Shown here in pieces: positions 37,724 through 46,030 of a stretch of DNA of 64,000 nucleotides (positions within the stretch are counted from its first letter, which is position 1; the number at the start of each line of letters is the position of its first letter). The notes under the pieces are model-generated. The model was not told where the DNA came from and searched no databases. It saw nothing but the letters and a program-made list of their open reading frames with translations. The translations under genes and the position numbers were made by a program. The stretch comes from Pseudomonas sp. CFBP13508 (GTDB lineage Bacteria > Pseudomonadota > Gammaproteobacteria > Pseudomonadales > Pseudomonadaceae). The DNA is taken from positions 28,145 through 92,144 of the forward strand of contig NZ_QFZZ01000013.1 of the NCBI RefSeq assembly GCF_005233515.1. The letters are read 5' to 3'.

Positions 37724-38752
37724 GTGCAACAGTTCTGGTGGCGTGACCTCAAGGATCTCGAGGACAAGTGGGTTGGGTTGAGTATTGAGGTCAACCGACC
37801 GAAATCAAGCAAACCGCTGCTTCATCTGCAAAGTGGCAACAACGGGCGGATGAAGTTGATGCTCAATGGAAGCCCACTCTTCTGGGCGACCATTGCCACC
37901 TCATATTACGGTGCTTGGCTGGTTCGCAATCCGAGGCCCGTTCAACTGGAATCGTCACCCGTGCCACCCATCGATTCGGCCGACGTCCAGGAGCACTTTG
38001 AATTACCCGTCGAAGAGCGCTTCCCGCGCTGGTGTCGCTATTTCATCAACCAGTTGATGAACAATCAGGCGGACTTTCTCTATCCCGGCCACTGGGTGGC
38101 GCGCCCTTTATTGCCAGCAGTCAGCCGATACAAACCCGTTGCCGGTCCGGATGGCTGGTATTTTTCCACCCCGGCCGAGGCGTCCAGCCATCTGCCCAAC
38201 TGGTACGCGCGCGGCGAGGGCATTCTCGACAACGTGCAACCGCACACCGTGCATTGGCTTGATTGGGGTTTGGGGCACTTGATCGGGCTGCACACGGTGG
38301 ACCCTTTCGCAGGTCGCCTCAAATGGTGGCGCAAAAAAGCCAGGGAGGACAGCTTGCCGCCGATCCTGCTCTGGTATGTGGGCGGAATTTGTTCTTACGT
38401 GGTCATCGATGGACATTACCGATTGCAGGCCGCGCTCGATGAAGGTGTCAAACCTGATTTCATTGTCCTGAGCTCGACCAAAGCCCAGCAAATCAAACCA
38501 TGCGAAGCAACGCAACAACGCGTGTTCAGTTCGTTGATGTTGCAAAACGCGAGAAACCCCAAGTTCAACGTTCACACATTCAATCAGGCGCTGATCAATA
38601 CGTTTGACGACCGTCCCTGGCATTGGGCGGGGACGCACGCTTGGGCCGGTATTCCTTCAGACCAAGCGTGGTGCGCTGAGGTGACAAGCTTTCTCACGGA
38701 ACAGGGAAACACCGAGCACTTGCAGGACATTATCGAGCGGTGTGAGTACTGA
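37724..38752 (+). CDS. unknown protein with a ParB/sulfiredoxin-like motif
   Basis: The protein has 342 residues and starts at a GTG preceded by AAGGGA. I do not recognise a named family. The segment YVVIDGHYRLQAALDEG (about 225-241), preceded by LPPILLWYVGG, resembles the nucleotide-binding GDHxRxxA box of ParB-type and sulfiredoxin folds. The upstream VDPFAGRLKWWRKKAREDSLPP suits the usual strand-helix lead-in. Residues 1-200 are rich in Trp, Tyr and Pro, and no membrane segment is seen. Its neighbours are unrelated and it is probably transcribed alone. Nuclease, CTPase or purely structural roles are all possible. Confidence 0.65.
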   Translation: MQQFWWRDLKDLEDKWVGLSIEVNRPKSSKPLLHLQSGNNGRMKLMLNGSPLFWATIATSYYGAWLVRNPRPVQLESSPVPPIDSADVQEHFELPVEERFPRWCRYFINQLMNNQADFLYPGHWVARPLLPAVSRYKPVAGPDGWYFSTPAEASSHLPNWYARGEGILDNVQPHTVHWLDWGLGHLIGLHTVDPFAGRLKWWRKKAREDSLPPILLWYVGGICSYVVIDGHYRLQAALDEGVKPDFIVLSSTKAQQIKPCEATQQRVFSSLMLQNARNPKFNVHTFNQALINTFDDRPWHWAGTHAWAGIPSDQAWCAEVTSFLTEQGNTEHLQDIIERCEY

Positions 38753-38782
38753 CAGACCCGCATCGGTCAGTGCTTGTGAAGG

Positions 38783-39553
38783 CTACTTAGGCCCGAGAAT
38801 CTTCACCAGCTTGTCCGGCGATGGCGCGCCTTGCTGCTGTTGCAGTTCGCCTTTGTCATCCATATAGAAAATCGCCGGGGTGGCCTGGAGTTCGAGGTCT
38901 TCCATCAACTGCATGTTGGCCGCGAGTTTGTTTTGCACGGCGACCGGAATGTCTTTCAAGGCCTTGAGCGCGCTGCCCTTGCCGGCCTTTTCGTGATCTT
39001 CCAGGGCCTTGGCCGGGTCTTTCGCCGCCAGCAGCGCGGCTGATTTGCCCGGGCTGTCTTCGCGGATGATGCCGACCATGATGTGGCGCAACTGCACTTT
39101 GCCGGCCTTGACCCATGGCCGTGCCTGTTCCCAGAACATGTTGCAGTACGGGCAGTTCGGATCGCTGAACAGGTACACCGTGCGCGGTGCATCCTTGTTG
39201 CCGTCCTGAATCCAGTTGCTCGCCTCGAACTTGCCCCAGACTTCCTTGGACATCGGCGCGTAGACCAGTTTCTGCAACGGCTCGCTGCTCAGGTCCTTGC
39301 CGTCGGCGTCGTACAGGTTACCCACCACGACGTGTTTGCCGTCCGGGGTCAGGTACAGCGCCATGCCGCGGTTCTGGTATTGCGCCGCGTACCCGCGCAG
39401 GCCATCGGGGGCGTCGAACTGGCCGACGATTTTCGCGCCCTTGGCTTCGATCTTTTTGATTGCGGCGGGCAGTTCTTCAGCAGCCTGCACCGACGGCAAG
39501 TGCAGCAGGGCAGTGCCCAGGGTCAGCGTCAGCAGGTGGCGGAGGCGGGGCAT
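38783..39553 (-). CDS. dsbG: periplasmic disulfide isomerase DsbG
   Basis: The protein has 256 residues with a signal peptide (1-24, ending VQAAEE), an N-terminal dimerisation domain and a thioredoxin domain whose active site is CPYC (Cys134, Cys137). Together with the conserved Thr-cis-Pro loop (LQATPAIFY near the end), this identifies a DsbC/DsbG-type isomerase or sulfenic-acid reductase; CPYC is the DsbG version. The ATG at 39553 has AAGGAA upstream and overlaps the preceding tlpA-like gene by 25 bases. It should be kept reduced by the DsbD protein of the same operon. Confidence 0.9.
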   Translation of the reverse strand: MPRLRHLLTLTLGTALLHLPSVQAAEELPAAIKKIEAKGAKIVGQFDAPDGLRGYAAQYQNRGMALYLTPDGKHVVVGNLYDADGKDLSSEPLQKLVYAPMSKEVWGKFEASNWIQDGNKDAPRTVYLFSDPNCPYCNMFWEQARPWVKAGKVQLRHIMVGIIREDSPGKSAALLAAKDPAKALEDHEKAGKGSALKALKDIPVAVQNKLAANMQLMEDLELQATPAIFYMDDKGELQQQQGAPSPDKLVKILGPK

Positions 39554-40410
39554 GGCAGTTTCCTTGCAGAGTTGGCCGGGGCAACGGCCTGATTCGGGCT
39601 TGAAGGCGAAGTGTCGAAGGTTTCCAGGGCGCGGGCGAGGCTGGCGTTCGACAGTTCACCGAGGTGACTGGTCAGCAAGCGACCGTCCGGGCTATAGAAC
39701 AGCGTAGTCGGTAACGCCATGGAACCCACGGCCTGACCGAGACGGCCGCGGCGGTCGAACAGCACGTTGTTCAGGCTCAGGCCCTGGGTTTCCAGGAACG
39801 TCGCCACGCTTTGCATGCTCTCGGCCTGATTGACGAACAGAAATGTCAGGTCAGGACGCTGTTGCTGGGCATTCTCCAGCACCGGCATTTCTCGCCGGCA
39901 CGGCGGGCACCAAGTCGCCCACAGGTTGATCACCAGCGGCCCGCCCTGATACTCACTGAGCTTGATGGTTTCGCCAGCGGCGTTGCGCAGGGATATATCC
40001 GGCAGGCGAGTACCCTGTTCGTAGATATTCAGCGACAGGGTGGCAAGCAGCCAGAACGCCACGCCGCTGACCACACCGAAACCCAACGGTCGACGCAAAG
40101 CGGGCCGGCGCCAGCCGCGATACAACGCCGCCAGCAGCAGCACGATCACTCCGGGCCAGGCGAGGAAACCACCGTCGCGCAGATCGATGATCTGCCACGG
40201 GTCATTGCGATAGTGCGACCAGTACAGCGCGACAAACGCAACGCGCGCCGCGAGCATGCCCAGCAAAAACAGGCTGAACAGCGCTGACTCGGGGTTATCT
40301 CCGCCGCGCTTGGCCACTCGCCAGCCGACAAATGTCGCCAGCGCCAGAGCACTGATCAGCAGCAGGTGGTTGAGCGCGATGGCGAAGGTGCCGAGGGTGA
40401 ACGTCAGCAT
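39529..40410 (-). CDS. membrane TlpA/DsbE-like thioredoxin
   Basis: The protein has 293 residues. Residues 1-130 contain about four membrane segments resembling those of prolipoprotein transferases, and residues 135-265 form a TlpA-like thioredoxin domain with CPPC (Cys168, Cys171) in WATWCPPCRREMP. It probably carries electrons from DsbD to periplasmic targets such as DsbG or metal-site proteins. The tail ends KLPCPASATC, two extra cysteines encoded where the gene overlaps dsbG, so they may have no function. It begins at the dsbD stop (4-base overlap scale). It matches the middle gene of the P. aeruginosa PA2476-PA2478 group from memory. Confidence 0.87.
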   Translation of the reverse strand: MLTFTLGTFAIALNHLLLISALALATFVGWRVAKRGGDNPESALFSLFLLGMLAARVAFVALYWSHYRNDPWQIIDLRDGGFLAWPGVIVLLLAALYRGWRRPALRRPLGFGVVSGVAFWLLATLSLNIYEQGTRLPDISLRNAAGETIKLSEYQGGPLVINLWATWCPPCRREMPVLENAQQQRPDLTFLFVNQAESMQSVATFLETQGLSLNNVLFDRRGRLGQAVGSMALPTTLFYSPDGRLLTSHLGELSNASLARALETFDTSPSSPNQAVAPANSARKLPCPASATC

Positions 40411-42143
40411 CAGTTGGCGTCTCGGGTGGCGGACCAGCGTTGCAGGAAGGTGTCGGCATCGACCTCGCCGGTGATGCGCTGGCTGCGGCGTTCTTCGCCG
40501 TCAGCGCCGATCCAGATGAACGTCGGTGGCCCCGGCACTTTATAGCGACTGAGCAGCTCGCGGCTGGCAGGGTTGTCGGCGGTCACATCCAGGCGCAGCA
40601 GGCGCACGTCGCTCAGGGTCTGCATGACCTTGGCCTCACCGAAGACCTTCTTTTCCATGACTTTGCACGACACACACCAGTCGGCGTAGTAATCGAGCAG
40701 CACCCACTGACCCTGGGCCTTGGCCGCGTCGAGTTCACGTTGCAGGGCGGCCGGTTCCTTGATTGTGCTGAAGGCATCGTGACCCGTCGGCGCCGCGCTG
40801 GCGACAGGGCCGGCGCTGTAGACCTGCAAAGGCTGATACGGATCCTCGCTGCCGCCCGCCGCACCGATCACCAACAAGCTGCCCCACAAACCGAGCAACA
40901 AGGACAGGGCGCCGAACATCTGCGCGACGCGGCCAAACCCTGCGGATTGTTTCCAGGCGCTGTAAGCGGCGATCAACAGCAAGGCGCCACACAGTCCCAG
41001 CCACAACGACGGATCCAGTACCGGGCGCAGCATCAACAATGCAGTGGCAAGAAAGAGGAAGCCGAATATGCCCTTGAGCAGATTCATCCACGCGCCGGGT
41101 TTCGGCAGGAAACGGTTGCCCACGGTGACCAGCAGCAACAGCGGCACACCGATGCCGATGCCCAGTGCAAACAGAATCAGACCGCCGTGCAACGCGTTAC
41201 CGCTTTGCGCGATGTACAGCAGCGCGCCGGCCAGTGGCGCGGTCATGCATGGCCCGACCAACAGACCGGACAACGCGCCCAGCACCCCGGCGCCGATCAG
41301 GCTGCCGCCGCTGCGGCTGCGCGACGCATGTTCAAGGCGATCACGCAGGGCCACCGGCAGTTGCAGCTCGAAGAAGCCGAACATTGGCAATGCCAGCACC
41401 ACGAAAATGGCGGCAAATGCGCCGAGCAACCAAGGGTTTTGCAACCACGCCTGCAGGTTCGCACCGAGCAGCGCAGCAATCACACCCATCGCCGCATAGA
41501 CCAGCGCCATGCAGATCACGTAGCTGCTGGCCAAGGCAAAGCCGCGCCGCGGTGTGGCGCCACTGCCGACAATCATCCCGGCCAGAATCGGCAGCATCGG
41601 CAGTGAGCACGGGGTAAACGCCAACAGCAGGCCAAGTCCGAAGAACACCAGCAGGCTCCAGCCCAGCGCTCGTTGTTGCAGGCTGCTGGCCAACGCCTGA
41701 TCCGGCGCTTCACCGCCCGTTGTTGCTGCGGCTTTGCCACCCAGGTCGATCACCCGGGTCTGCGGTGGATAGCACAGGCCGGCATCGGCACAGCCCTGAT
41801 AACTGACCTTGATCTGCCCGCTGGCCGCCTCCGGGATTTTCACTTCCAGGCCTTGGCGATACACCGGCTGCTCGCCGAAGAACTCATCGCTGTGGGATTC
41901 GCCTTCAGGCAGCACCGGCTGCTGGTCGGCGGCCAGTCCGTCGAATTTCAAACGTTTCTGATAGAGGTAGTAGCCGTCGGTGATCTGCCAGAACAGCTGG
42001 GTTTCGCCCGACTCCAGACGCTCGGAGGTCAGTACGAATGCCTTGTCGACGGGTAAAAAGTCCGGCTTGGACTCGAACGGATTGTTTCCGGCCTGAGCCA
42101 GACCGGAAATCAATAAAGCCAACAGAAGAAAAAAATGACGCAT
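40410..42143 (-). CDS. dsbD: thiol:disulfide interchange protein DsbD
   Basis: The protein has 577 residues in three parts. A signal peptide (1-18) and a periplasmic N-terminal domain with CADAGLCYPP come first. Next are eight membrane helices whose redox cysteines lie in FTPCSLPML and LVGPCMTAPLAG. The C-terminal thioredoxin domain has DWCVSCKVME (about 488-497). It moves electrons from cytoplasmic thioredoxin to the periplasm, here most likely to TlpA and DsbG encoded downstream. Pseudomonads usually carry a second dsbD elsewhere, so this would be the dsbD2-type copy. A candidate DsbR site precedes it. Confidence 0.93.
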   Translation of the reverse strand: MRHFFLLLALLISGLAQAGNNPFESKPDFLPVDKAFVLTSERLESGETQLFWQITDGYYLYQKRLKFDGLAADQQPVLPEGESHSDEFFGEQPVYRQGLEVKIPEAASGQIKVSYQGCADAGLCYPPQTRVIDLGGKAAATTGGEAPDQALASSLQQRALGWSLLVFFGLGLLLAFTPCSLPMLPILAGMIVGSGATPRRGFALASSYVICMALVYAAMGVIAALLGANLQAWLQNPWLLGAFAAIFVVLALPMFGFFELQLPVALRDRLEHASRSRSGGSLIGAGVLGALSGLLVGPCMTAPLAGALLYIAQSGNALHGGLILFALGIGIGVPLLLLVTVGNRFLPKPGAWMNLLKGIFGFLFLATALLMLRPVLDPSLWLGLCGALLLIAAYSAWKQSAGFGRVAQMFGALSLLLGLWGSLLVIGAAGGSEDPYQPLQVYSAGPVASAAPTGHDAFSTIKEPAALQRELDAAKAQGQWVLLDYYADWCVSCKVMEKKVFGEAKVMQTLSDVRLLRLDVTADNPASRELLSRYKVPGPPTFIWIGADGEERRSQRITGEVDADTFLQRWSATRDAN

Positions 42144-42192
42144 GGAGGAGCCTTGTCCCTGTGCAAGTGAGGTGCAGGATGGGCGGCGGCGA

Positions 42193-42207
42193 TTAACCGA
42201 TAATTAA
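42193..42207. promoter_or_regulatory. candidate DsbR binding site upstream of dsbD
   Basis: TTAACC occurs twice with an 11-base period, giving TTAA-N7-TTAA. This spacing is typical of OmpR-family regulators. I recall a reported P. aeruginosa DsbR consensus of TTA-N8-TTAA, which the site fits exactly. It lies about 50 bases upstream of dsbD. The recalled consensus should be verified. Confidence 0.55.
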
Positions 42208-42240
42208 CCCTATCCTACTAGCCTCGCCGGGATTGACCAA

Positions 42241-42933
42241 TCAGCCGCGCAGCAGGCCGGGCCAGTTATCGTCATTGATGGTTCGGGGGCCGGACACCAG
42301 TCGGTCGGACTGAATGTTGTAGGTCAAATACTCATTGTTGGTAAGGAAGATGTACCAGTAACTGTCTGCGAGTGTTCGGTCATTCTGTGCAGCGGTAATA
42401 ATTCGGTCTTTATAGGGTTTCAGCGCGCCCAGTTGATATTCGCCGAAACGGTTGCGTGTCACGGTCTTGGCCTTGAAGTTGAACGATAGATAGTGCCCGT
42501 CATTGAGAATGAATCGGAACAGAAAGGGGTGGCCGGTAAGTTGAAACCAGGTGCCAGCGATGATCTTGTCAAAGTATGGAAGAATCGGCTTCCACGCTGA
42601 GTCGGCTACTTTGTAGAAGGCGGCAACTTTATCCTTGTCCTGATCATACTTGCACACCATCGGGGTTGTTCCCTGATAGAAGAACAACCATGCAATATCC
42701 TCGTCACTTCCGGCATTCCAGCCGAACGAAGTGGTGGTCAAACCGAAGCGCAGATCCTTTGTATAGGGATCGAAAGTATCCCAGCTGCCTGCAGTGGAGG
42801 CTGGGTAATTTGCCGATACGCTATTGCTTCCCAGATCAAAGCGCGAATAAGTGTCGGTGTCCTTGAAGAAAAAATAAATTCGATCAGGACCCGAGCGCCA
42901 ATCTATCGCGACGAAGTGATTCAAGTTGCTCAT
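42241..42933 (-). CDS. four-blade hemopexin-like protein
   Basis: The protein has 230 residues and no signal peptide. Four repeats are visible at about 18-51 (RIYFFFKDTDTYSRFD...YP...W), 80-115 (AWLFFYQGTTPMVCKYD...W), 136-171 (FLFRFILNDGHYLSFNF) and 192-225 (YWYIFLTNNEYLTYNI...W). They follow the hemopexin pattern of aromatic strand, F/L-F-K-x-x-x-Y-x-x-F/Y, then Pro or Trp. Bacterial relatives include the photopexins of insect-associated bacteria. The DNA is visibly A/T-richer than the flanking dsb genes. The start overlaps the stop of a 66-codon gene (ATGA). The function is unknown; haem, metal or protein binding is possible. Confidence 0.75.
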   Translation of the reverse strand: MSNLNHFVAIDWRSGPDRIYFFFKDTDTYSRFDLGSNSVSANYPASTAGSWDTFDPYTKDLRFGLTTTSFGWNAGSDEDIAWLFFYQGTTPMVCKYDQDKDKVAAFYKVADSAWKPILPYFDKIIAGTWFQLTGHPFLFRFILNDGHYLSFNFKAKTVTRNRFGEYQLGALKPYKDRIITAAQNDRTLADSYWYIFLTNNEYLTYNIQSDRLVSGPRTINDDNWPGLLRG

Positions 42934-43130
42934 GTTTCAAGTTCCTTTTGAATGTGGTTTTGAAGTTGTAGGGCGAAACTAAATGAACTCATGTTTTCGA
43001 TAAAGTCTGGATGTGTTTCTGGATCGGTAGCCCGAATTGGCAATAGTTTGACTGTATGCTTGGCATCCGCTGCTGAACATGACAATTCGCGATGCTCGTG
43101 CAGCTTCCCGAACTCGACATGTACCGCCAT
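42930..43130 (-). CDS. small protein coupled to the hemopexin-like gene
   Basis: This encodes 66 residues of unknown family, with no signal peptide or membrane segment. Its TGA overlaps the ATG of the hemopexin-like gene (ATGA), and TAAGGCG lies about 6 bases before its own ATG; both argue for a real, co-translated gene. It is moderately charged with a helical C-terminus (SFALQLQNHIQKELET). Base composition is A/T-rich near its 3' end, like the hemopexin-like gene. It ends before the divergent response-regulator start at 43185. Confidence 0.55.
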   Translation of the reverse strand: MAVHVEFGKLHEHRELSCSAADAKHTVKLLPIRATDPETHPDFIENMSSFSFALQLQNHIQKELET

Positions 43131-43184
43131 AATTGCGCCTTAATCCTCGCCTGCTTCACTCGCGTTTTTATTCATGGAGCCTCC

Positions 43185-43865
43185 ATGCACGTACTGGTTT
43201 GCGAAGACGATGAGCTGATCGCCAGCGGCATCGTTGCCGGGCTTACGGCTCAGGGCCTGACCGTCGAGCACGTCAACACCGCGTCGAAAGCGCGGGCGAT
43301 GCTCAAGGTTGCTGAATTCGACGTGATGGTGCTCGATCTCGGCCTGCCCGACGAAGACGGCCTCAAGTTGCTGCAACAGCTGCGGCAGAGCGGCCTGGAG
43401 ATTCCCGTGCTGATCCTCACCGCCCGTGATTCGGTGACTGATCGAGTCGACGGCTTGCAGGCCGGCGCCGACGACTACCTGCTCAAGCCTTTCGACCTGC
43501 GCGAACTGTTCGCTCGCCTGCAAACCCTGTTGCGCCGGGTGGCCGGGCGCAGCGTCAATCTGATCGAACACGGCGCGCTCACCTACGACCCGAGCAGCCG
43601 CGAAACCCGACTCGCCGGGCAGCCGGTGGACCTGTCGCGCCGCGAGCAGTCTCTGTTGCAGGCATTGCTGCACAATCGCGGCCGGGTGCTGTCGACCGAG
43701 CAATTGAAGGACAGCGTCTACGGCTTCAACGACGAGCTGGAAAGCAACGCACTGAACGTGCATATCCATCATCTACGCAGCAAGCTTGGCAAAGGCATTG
43801 TCGAAACCGTGCGTGGTCTGGGCTATCGCCTCGGGCCTGCCGATGGCGGAGAGCAAGGCAAGTGA
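43185..43865 (+). CDS. dsbR: OmpR-type response regulator, DsbR-like
   Basis: The protein has 226 residues: a receiver domain with acidic residues Glu7-Asp9, phospho-acceptor Asp51 in VLDLGLPDEDG and Lys near 101 (LLKPF), and a C-terminal winged helix (about 125-220). The ATG at 43185 has GGAG five bases upstream; the open frame reaches further up but without support. With the following kinase it sits divergent from dsbD-tlpA-dsbG, matching PA2479-PA2480 of P. aeruginosa (DsbRS), which are reported to respond to copper and control the dsb genes. The name is by position. Confidence 0.85.
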   Translation: MHVLVCEDDELIASGIVAGLTAQGLTVEHVNTASKARAMLKVAEFDVMVLDLGLPDEDGLKLLQQLRQSGLEIPVLILTARDSVTDRVDGLQAGADDYLLKPFDLRELFARLQTLLRRVAGRSVNLIEHGALTYDPSSRETRLAGQPVDLSRREQSLLQALLHNRGRVLSTEQLKDSVYGFNDELESNALNVHIHHLRSKLGKGIVETVRGLGYRLGPADGGEQGK

Positions 43866-45187
43866 TGAGTCTGCGCCTGCGCCTGAGCCTGACGCTCGGC
43901 GCCGCCTTCGCGTTGATCTGGGCGCTGGCGGCGGCATGGATGCTCAGCGATCTGCGCAATCAGATGATGTTTTCCCTCGACCAGCGTCTGGTTGCCTCCG
44001 CGCGTATGGTCGCTGGTTTGCTCGAGCAATTGCCGACCCTGCCGAGCAAGGGCGAGGGTACCCACTTCAGCGCCGAACAGCTGAACATTCCCGGCGGGAT
44101 GGCCTGTCAGGTCAGCTCATTGCGCGGCGAAATCCTTGCCCGTAGCCACAACAATCCCGAACAAGCGCTGGAAGCGGAAAAAATGGGCTTCCACGATCAG
44201 ATGATCGACGGCGCACCGTGGCGCAGTTTCACCCTGGCCCGGGGCGATGTGCGCATCACTACGGCGGATCGGCAGATCGAACGCGAAGCCTTGAACATGT
44301 CGATTCTGCTCGCCGCTTCGGTGCCGGTCGGTGTGGCCTTGCTGGGTTGCCTGTGCCTGCTGTGGCTGGGCATCGGCCAGGGTCTTGCACCACTCAATCG
44401 CCTGCGTGAGGCGCTGATGCGGCGCAATGCCGATTCCCTTGAGCCATTGCAGTTGCAGGCCTTTCCCAGCGAATTGAAGCCGTTGCTGGAAACCCAGAAT
44501 CAATTGTTCCAGCGCATCGGCAAGACCATCGAGCGTGAACGTCGCTTGACCGGTGACGCCGCGCATGAACTGCGCAGTCCGCTGACGGCGATCAAGACCC
44601 ACCTGCAAGTCGCGCGCATGACCGACGGCAGTGCCCGCGATCAATCGCTGGCCCGCGCCGAGGAGGGCGCCGATCGCCTGCACCGCACCCTTGAACAGTT
44701 GCTGCTGCTGGCGCGGGTCGAAGGCAGCCTGTCGTTCGATGACGGCTCGCAATGCAGCGCCGAGCAAGTGGCCCGACTGGCGATCCAGGACGCCACCGGC
44801 GGTGAACGGCTGCGGATCAGACTGCACGTGCCGGACGACCTGTCCGCCGCGCCGCTGCAAATGCCCGCCGTGCTGGCGATTGCTGCACTGCGCAACCTGC
44901 TCGACAACGCCCTGCGCCATACGCCTGAAGATTGTGCGGTCGAGGTCAATCTCGAAAGCATCGGCAACCGCGTGCGTTTTGTCGTGCGTGACCATGGCCC
45001 GGGGATTGCGCCGGATGACTTGCAGCATCTGACCCAGCGCTTCTGGCGCAACGGCCAGAGCACCGGTTGCGGCTTGGGGCTGGCGATTGTCCAGGCGATC
45101 GTCCAGCGCTGTGACTGCGCCCTGCATTTCGACAGCCGCGCGGATGGCTTGCGGGTCGAGCTGACCATGCCGTTGCAACCCCTCTGA
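43865..45187 (+). CDS. dsbS: sensor histidine kinase, DsbS-like
   Basis: The protein has 440 residues: membrane helix at 7-29, a periplasmic part of about 115 residues, a second helix at about 146-170, HAMP-like linker, HisKA with phospho-acceptor His234 in GDAAHELRSPL, and an HATPase domain with NLLDNALRHT, DHGPGIAPDD and GCGLGLAIV. One cysteine (Cys81) lies in the periplasmic part. Its ATG overlaps the regulator stop (TGATG). It is the cognate kinase of the regulator upstream. From synteny it may sense copper or thiol stress; the sequence alone does not show the signal. Confidence 0.87.
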   Translation: MSLRLRLSLTLGAAFALIWALAAAWMLSDLRNQMMFSLDQRLVASARMVAGLLEQLPTLPSKGEGTHFSAEQLNIPGGMACQVSSLRGEILARSHNNPEQALEAEKMGFHDQMIDGAPWRSFTLARGDVRITTADRQIEREALNMSILLAASVPVGVALLGCLCLLWLGIGQGLAPLNRLREALMRRNADSLEPLQLQAFPSELKPLLETQNQLFQRIGKTIERERRLTGDAAHELRSPLTAIKTHLQVARMTDGSARDQSLARAEEGADRLHRTLEQLLLLARVEGSLSFDDGSQCSAEQVARLAIQDATGGERLRIRLHVPDDLSAAPLQMPAVLAIAALRNLLDNALRHTPEDCAVEVNLESIGNRVRFVVRDHGPGIAPDDLQHLTQRFWRNGQSTGCGLGLAIVQAIVQRCDCALHFDSRADGLRVELTMPLQPL

Positions 45188-45200
45188 TCGCACCTCAGAT

Positions 45201-45295
45201 CCCCTGTGGAAGCGAGCCTGCTCGCGAATGCGGTAAGTCATTCAACATCGACGTTGACTGGCCTGACGCTTTCGCGAGCAGGCTCGCTCCCACAA
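45201..45295. repeat. REP pair after the dsbS-like gene
   Basis: Two inverted REP cores are about 50 bases apart; the left one has one substitution (GGAAGCGAGCC instead of GGGAGCGAGCC). They lie between the kinase gene and the GNAT gene. Confidence 0.9.
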
Positions 45296-45403
45296 AAGAA
45301 CATGTTCTGGCACATCAAATGTAACTTCTCGGCGTTGGCTATCCGTGAGGGTTGGGGCTAAGGTCAACGCAGCTTTGACTCAATGGATTGAGGGAACTGC
45401 GCC

Positions 45404-45889
45404 ATGGAAGCACCCGTCTGCATACGTTCGGCCACCTTGGCCGACTCCGGCATCATCAATCGTATCGTCGAGCGTTCGATCCGCGTCGGATGCGCACTCG
45501 ATCACCGCAATGATCCGCTGCTCGTCAGTCACTGGCTCGGTCGCTCCTGCGTCGACCTCATCAGTAGCCGTCTCGCCGACCCGCACTTCTATCTTTGTAC
45601 CGCTTCGTTCGAAGACAAACCGGTTGGTGTGGGCATGGCCCGGGCCAATGGCGAAATCCTGCTGTGTTACGTCCAGCCTGAATCCTTCCGCCGAGGCGTC
45701 GGTCGGGCGCTGATGCACAATCTCGAGGGTTGGTTGCGGGTTCGCGGTGCGCGCAATGTTCATCTCAACAGCACCCGCACCGCCGAGGCATTCTATCGGC
45801 ATCTGGGTTACCGACAAACCGCGCCACCCGGCCTCTCCAACGGCTTGCAGACCGTGCCGCTGCACAAACCTTTGTCCTTATCGGCCTGA
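45404..45889 (+). CDS. GNAT-family N-acetyltransferase
   Basis: The 161-residue single GNAT domain has the acetyl-CoA-binding loop VQPESFRRGVGRALM (about 90-104), strand 4 (EILLCYVQ) and the end RTAEAFYRHLGYRQ. It transfers an acetyl group from acetyl-CoA to an unknown amine. No ribosome site stronger than GGGAACTGCGCC precedes the ATG. It lies 140 bases upstream of pvdH on the same strand, but the PvdS promoter of pvdH lies between them, so it is probably independent. Confidence 0.83.
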   Translation: MEAPVCIRSATLADSGIINRIVERSIRVGCALDHRNDPLLVSHWLGRSCVDLISSRLADPHFYLCTASFEDKPVGVGMARANGEILLCYVQPESFRRGVGRALMHNLEGWLRVRGARNVHLNSTRTAEAFYRHLGYRQTAPPGLSNGLQTVPLHKPLSLSA

Positions 45890-45906
45890 CAACTCGATCA
45901 GGGGTG

Positions 45907-45930
45907 TAAATCCGCACCGCGCTGAAGCGT
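45907..45930 (+). promoter_or_regulatory. PvdS-dependent promoter (IS box) of pvdH
   Basis: TAAAT (45907-45911), 16 bases, then CGT (45928-45930) is an exact match to the iron-starvation box. It lies about 100 bases before the pvdH start. Confidence 0.85.
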
Positions 45931-46030
45931 TTCCAGAACAGGAAACCTGCAAGTGCGCCCCGCGACCGGAACGCGCATCTGTCGGTGTGCTGTTTTGGTC
46001 AATATTCATAGCGAATTGAGGGGTCGAGAG

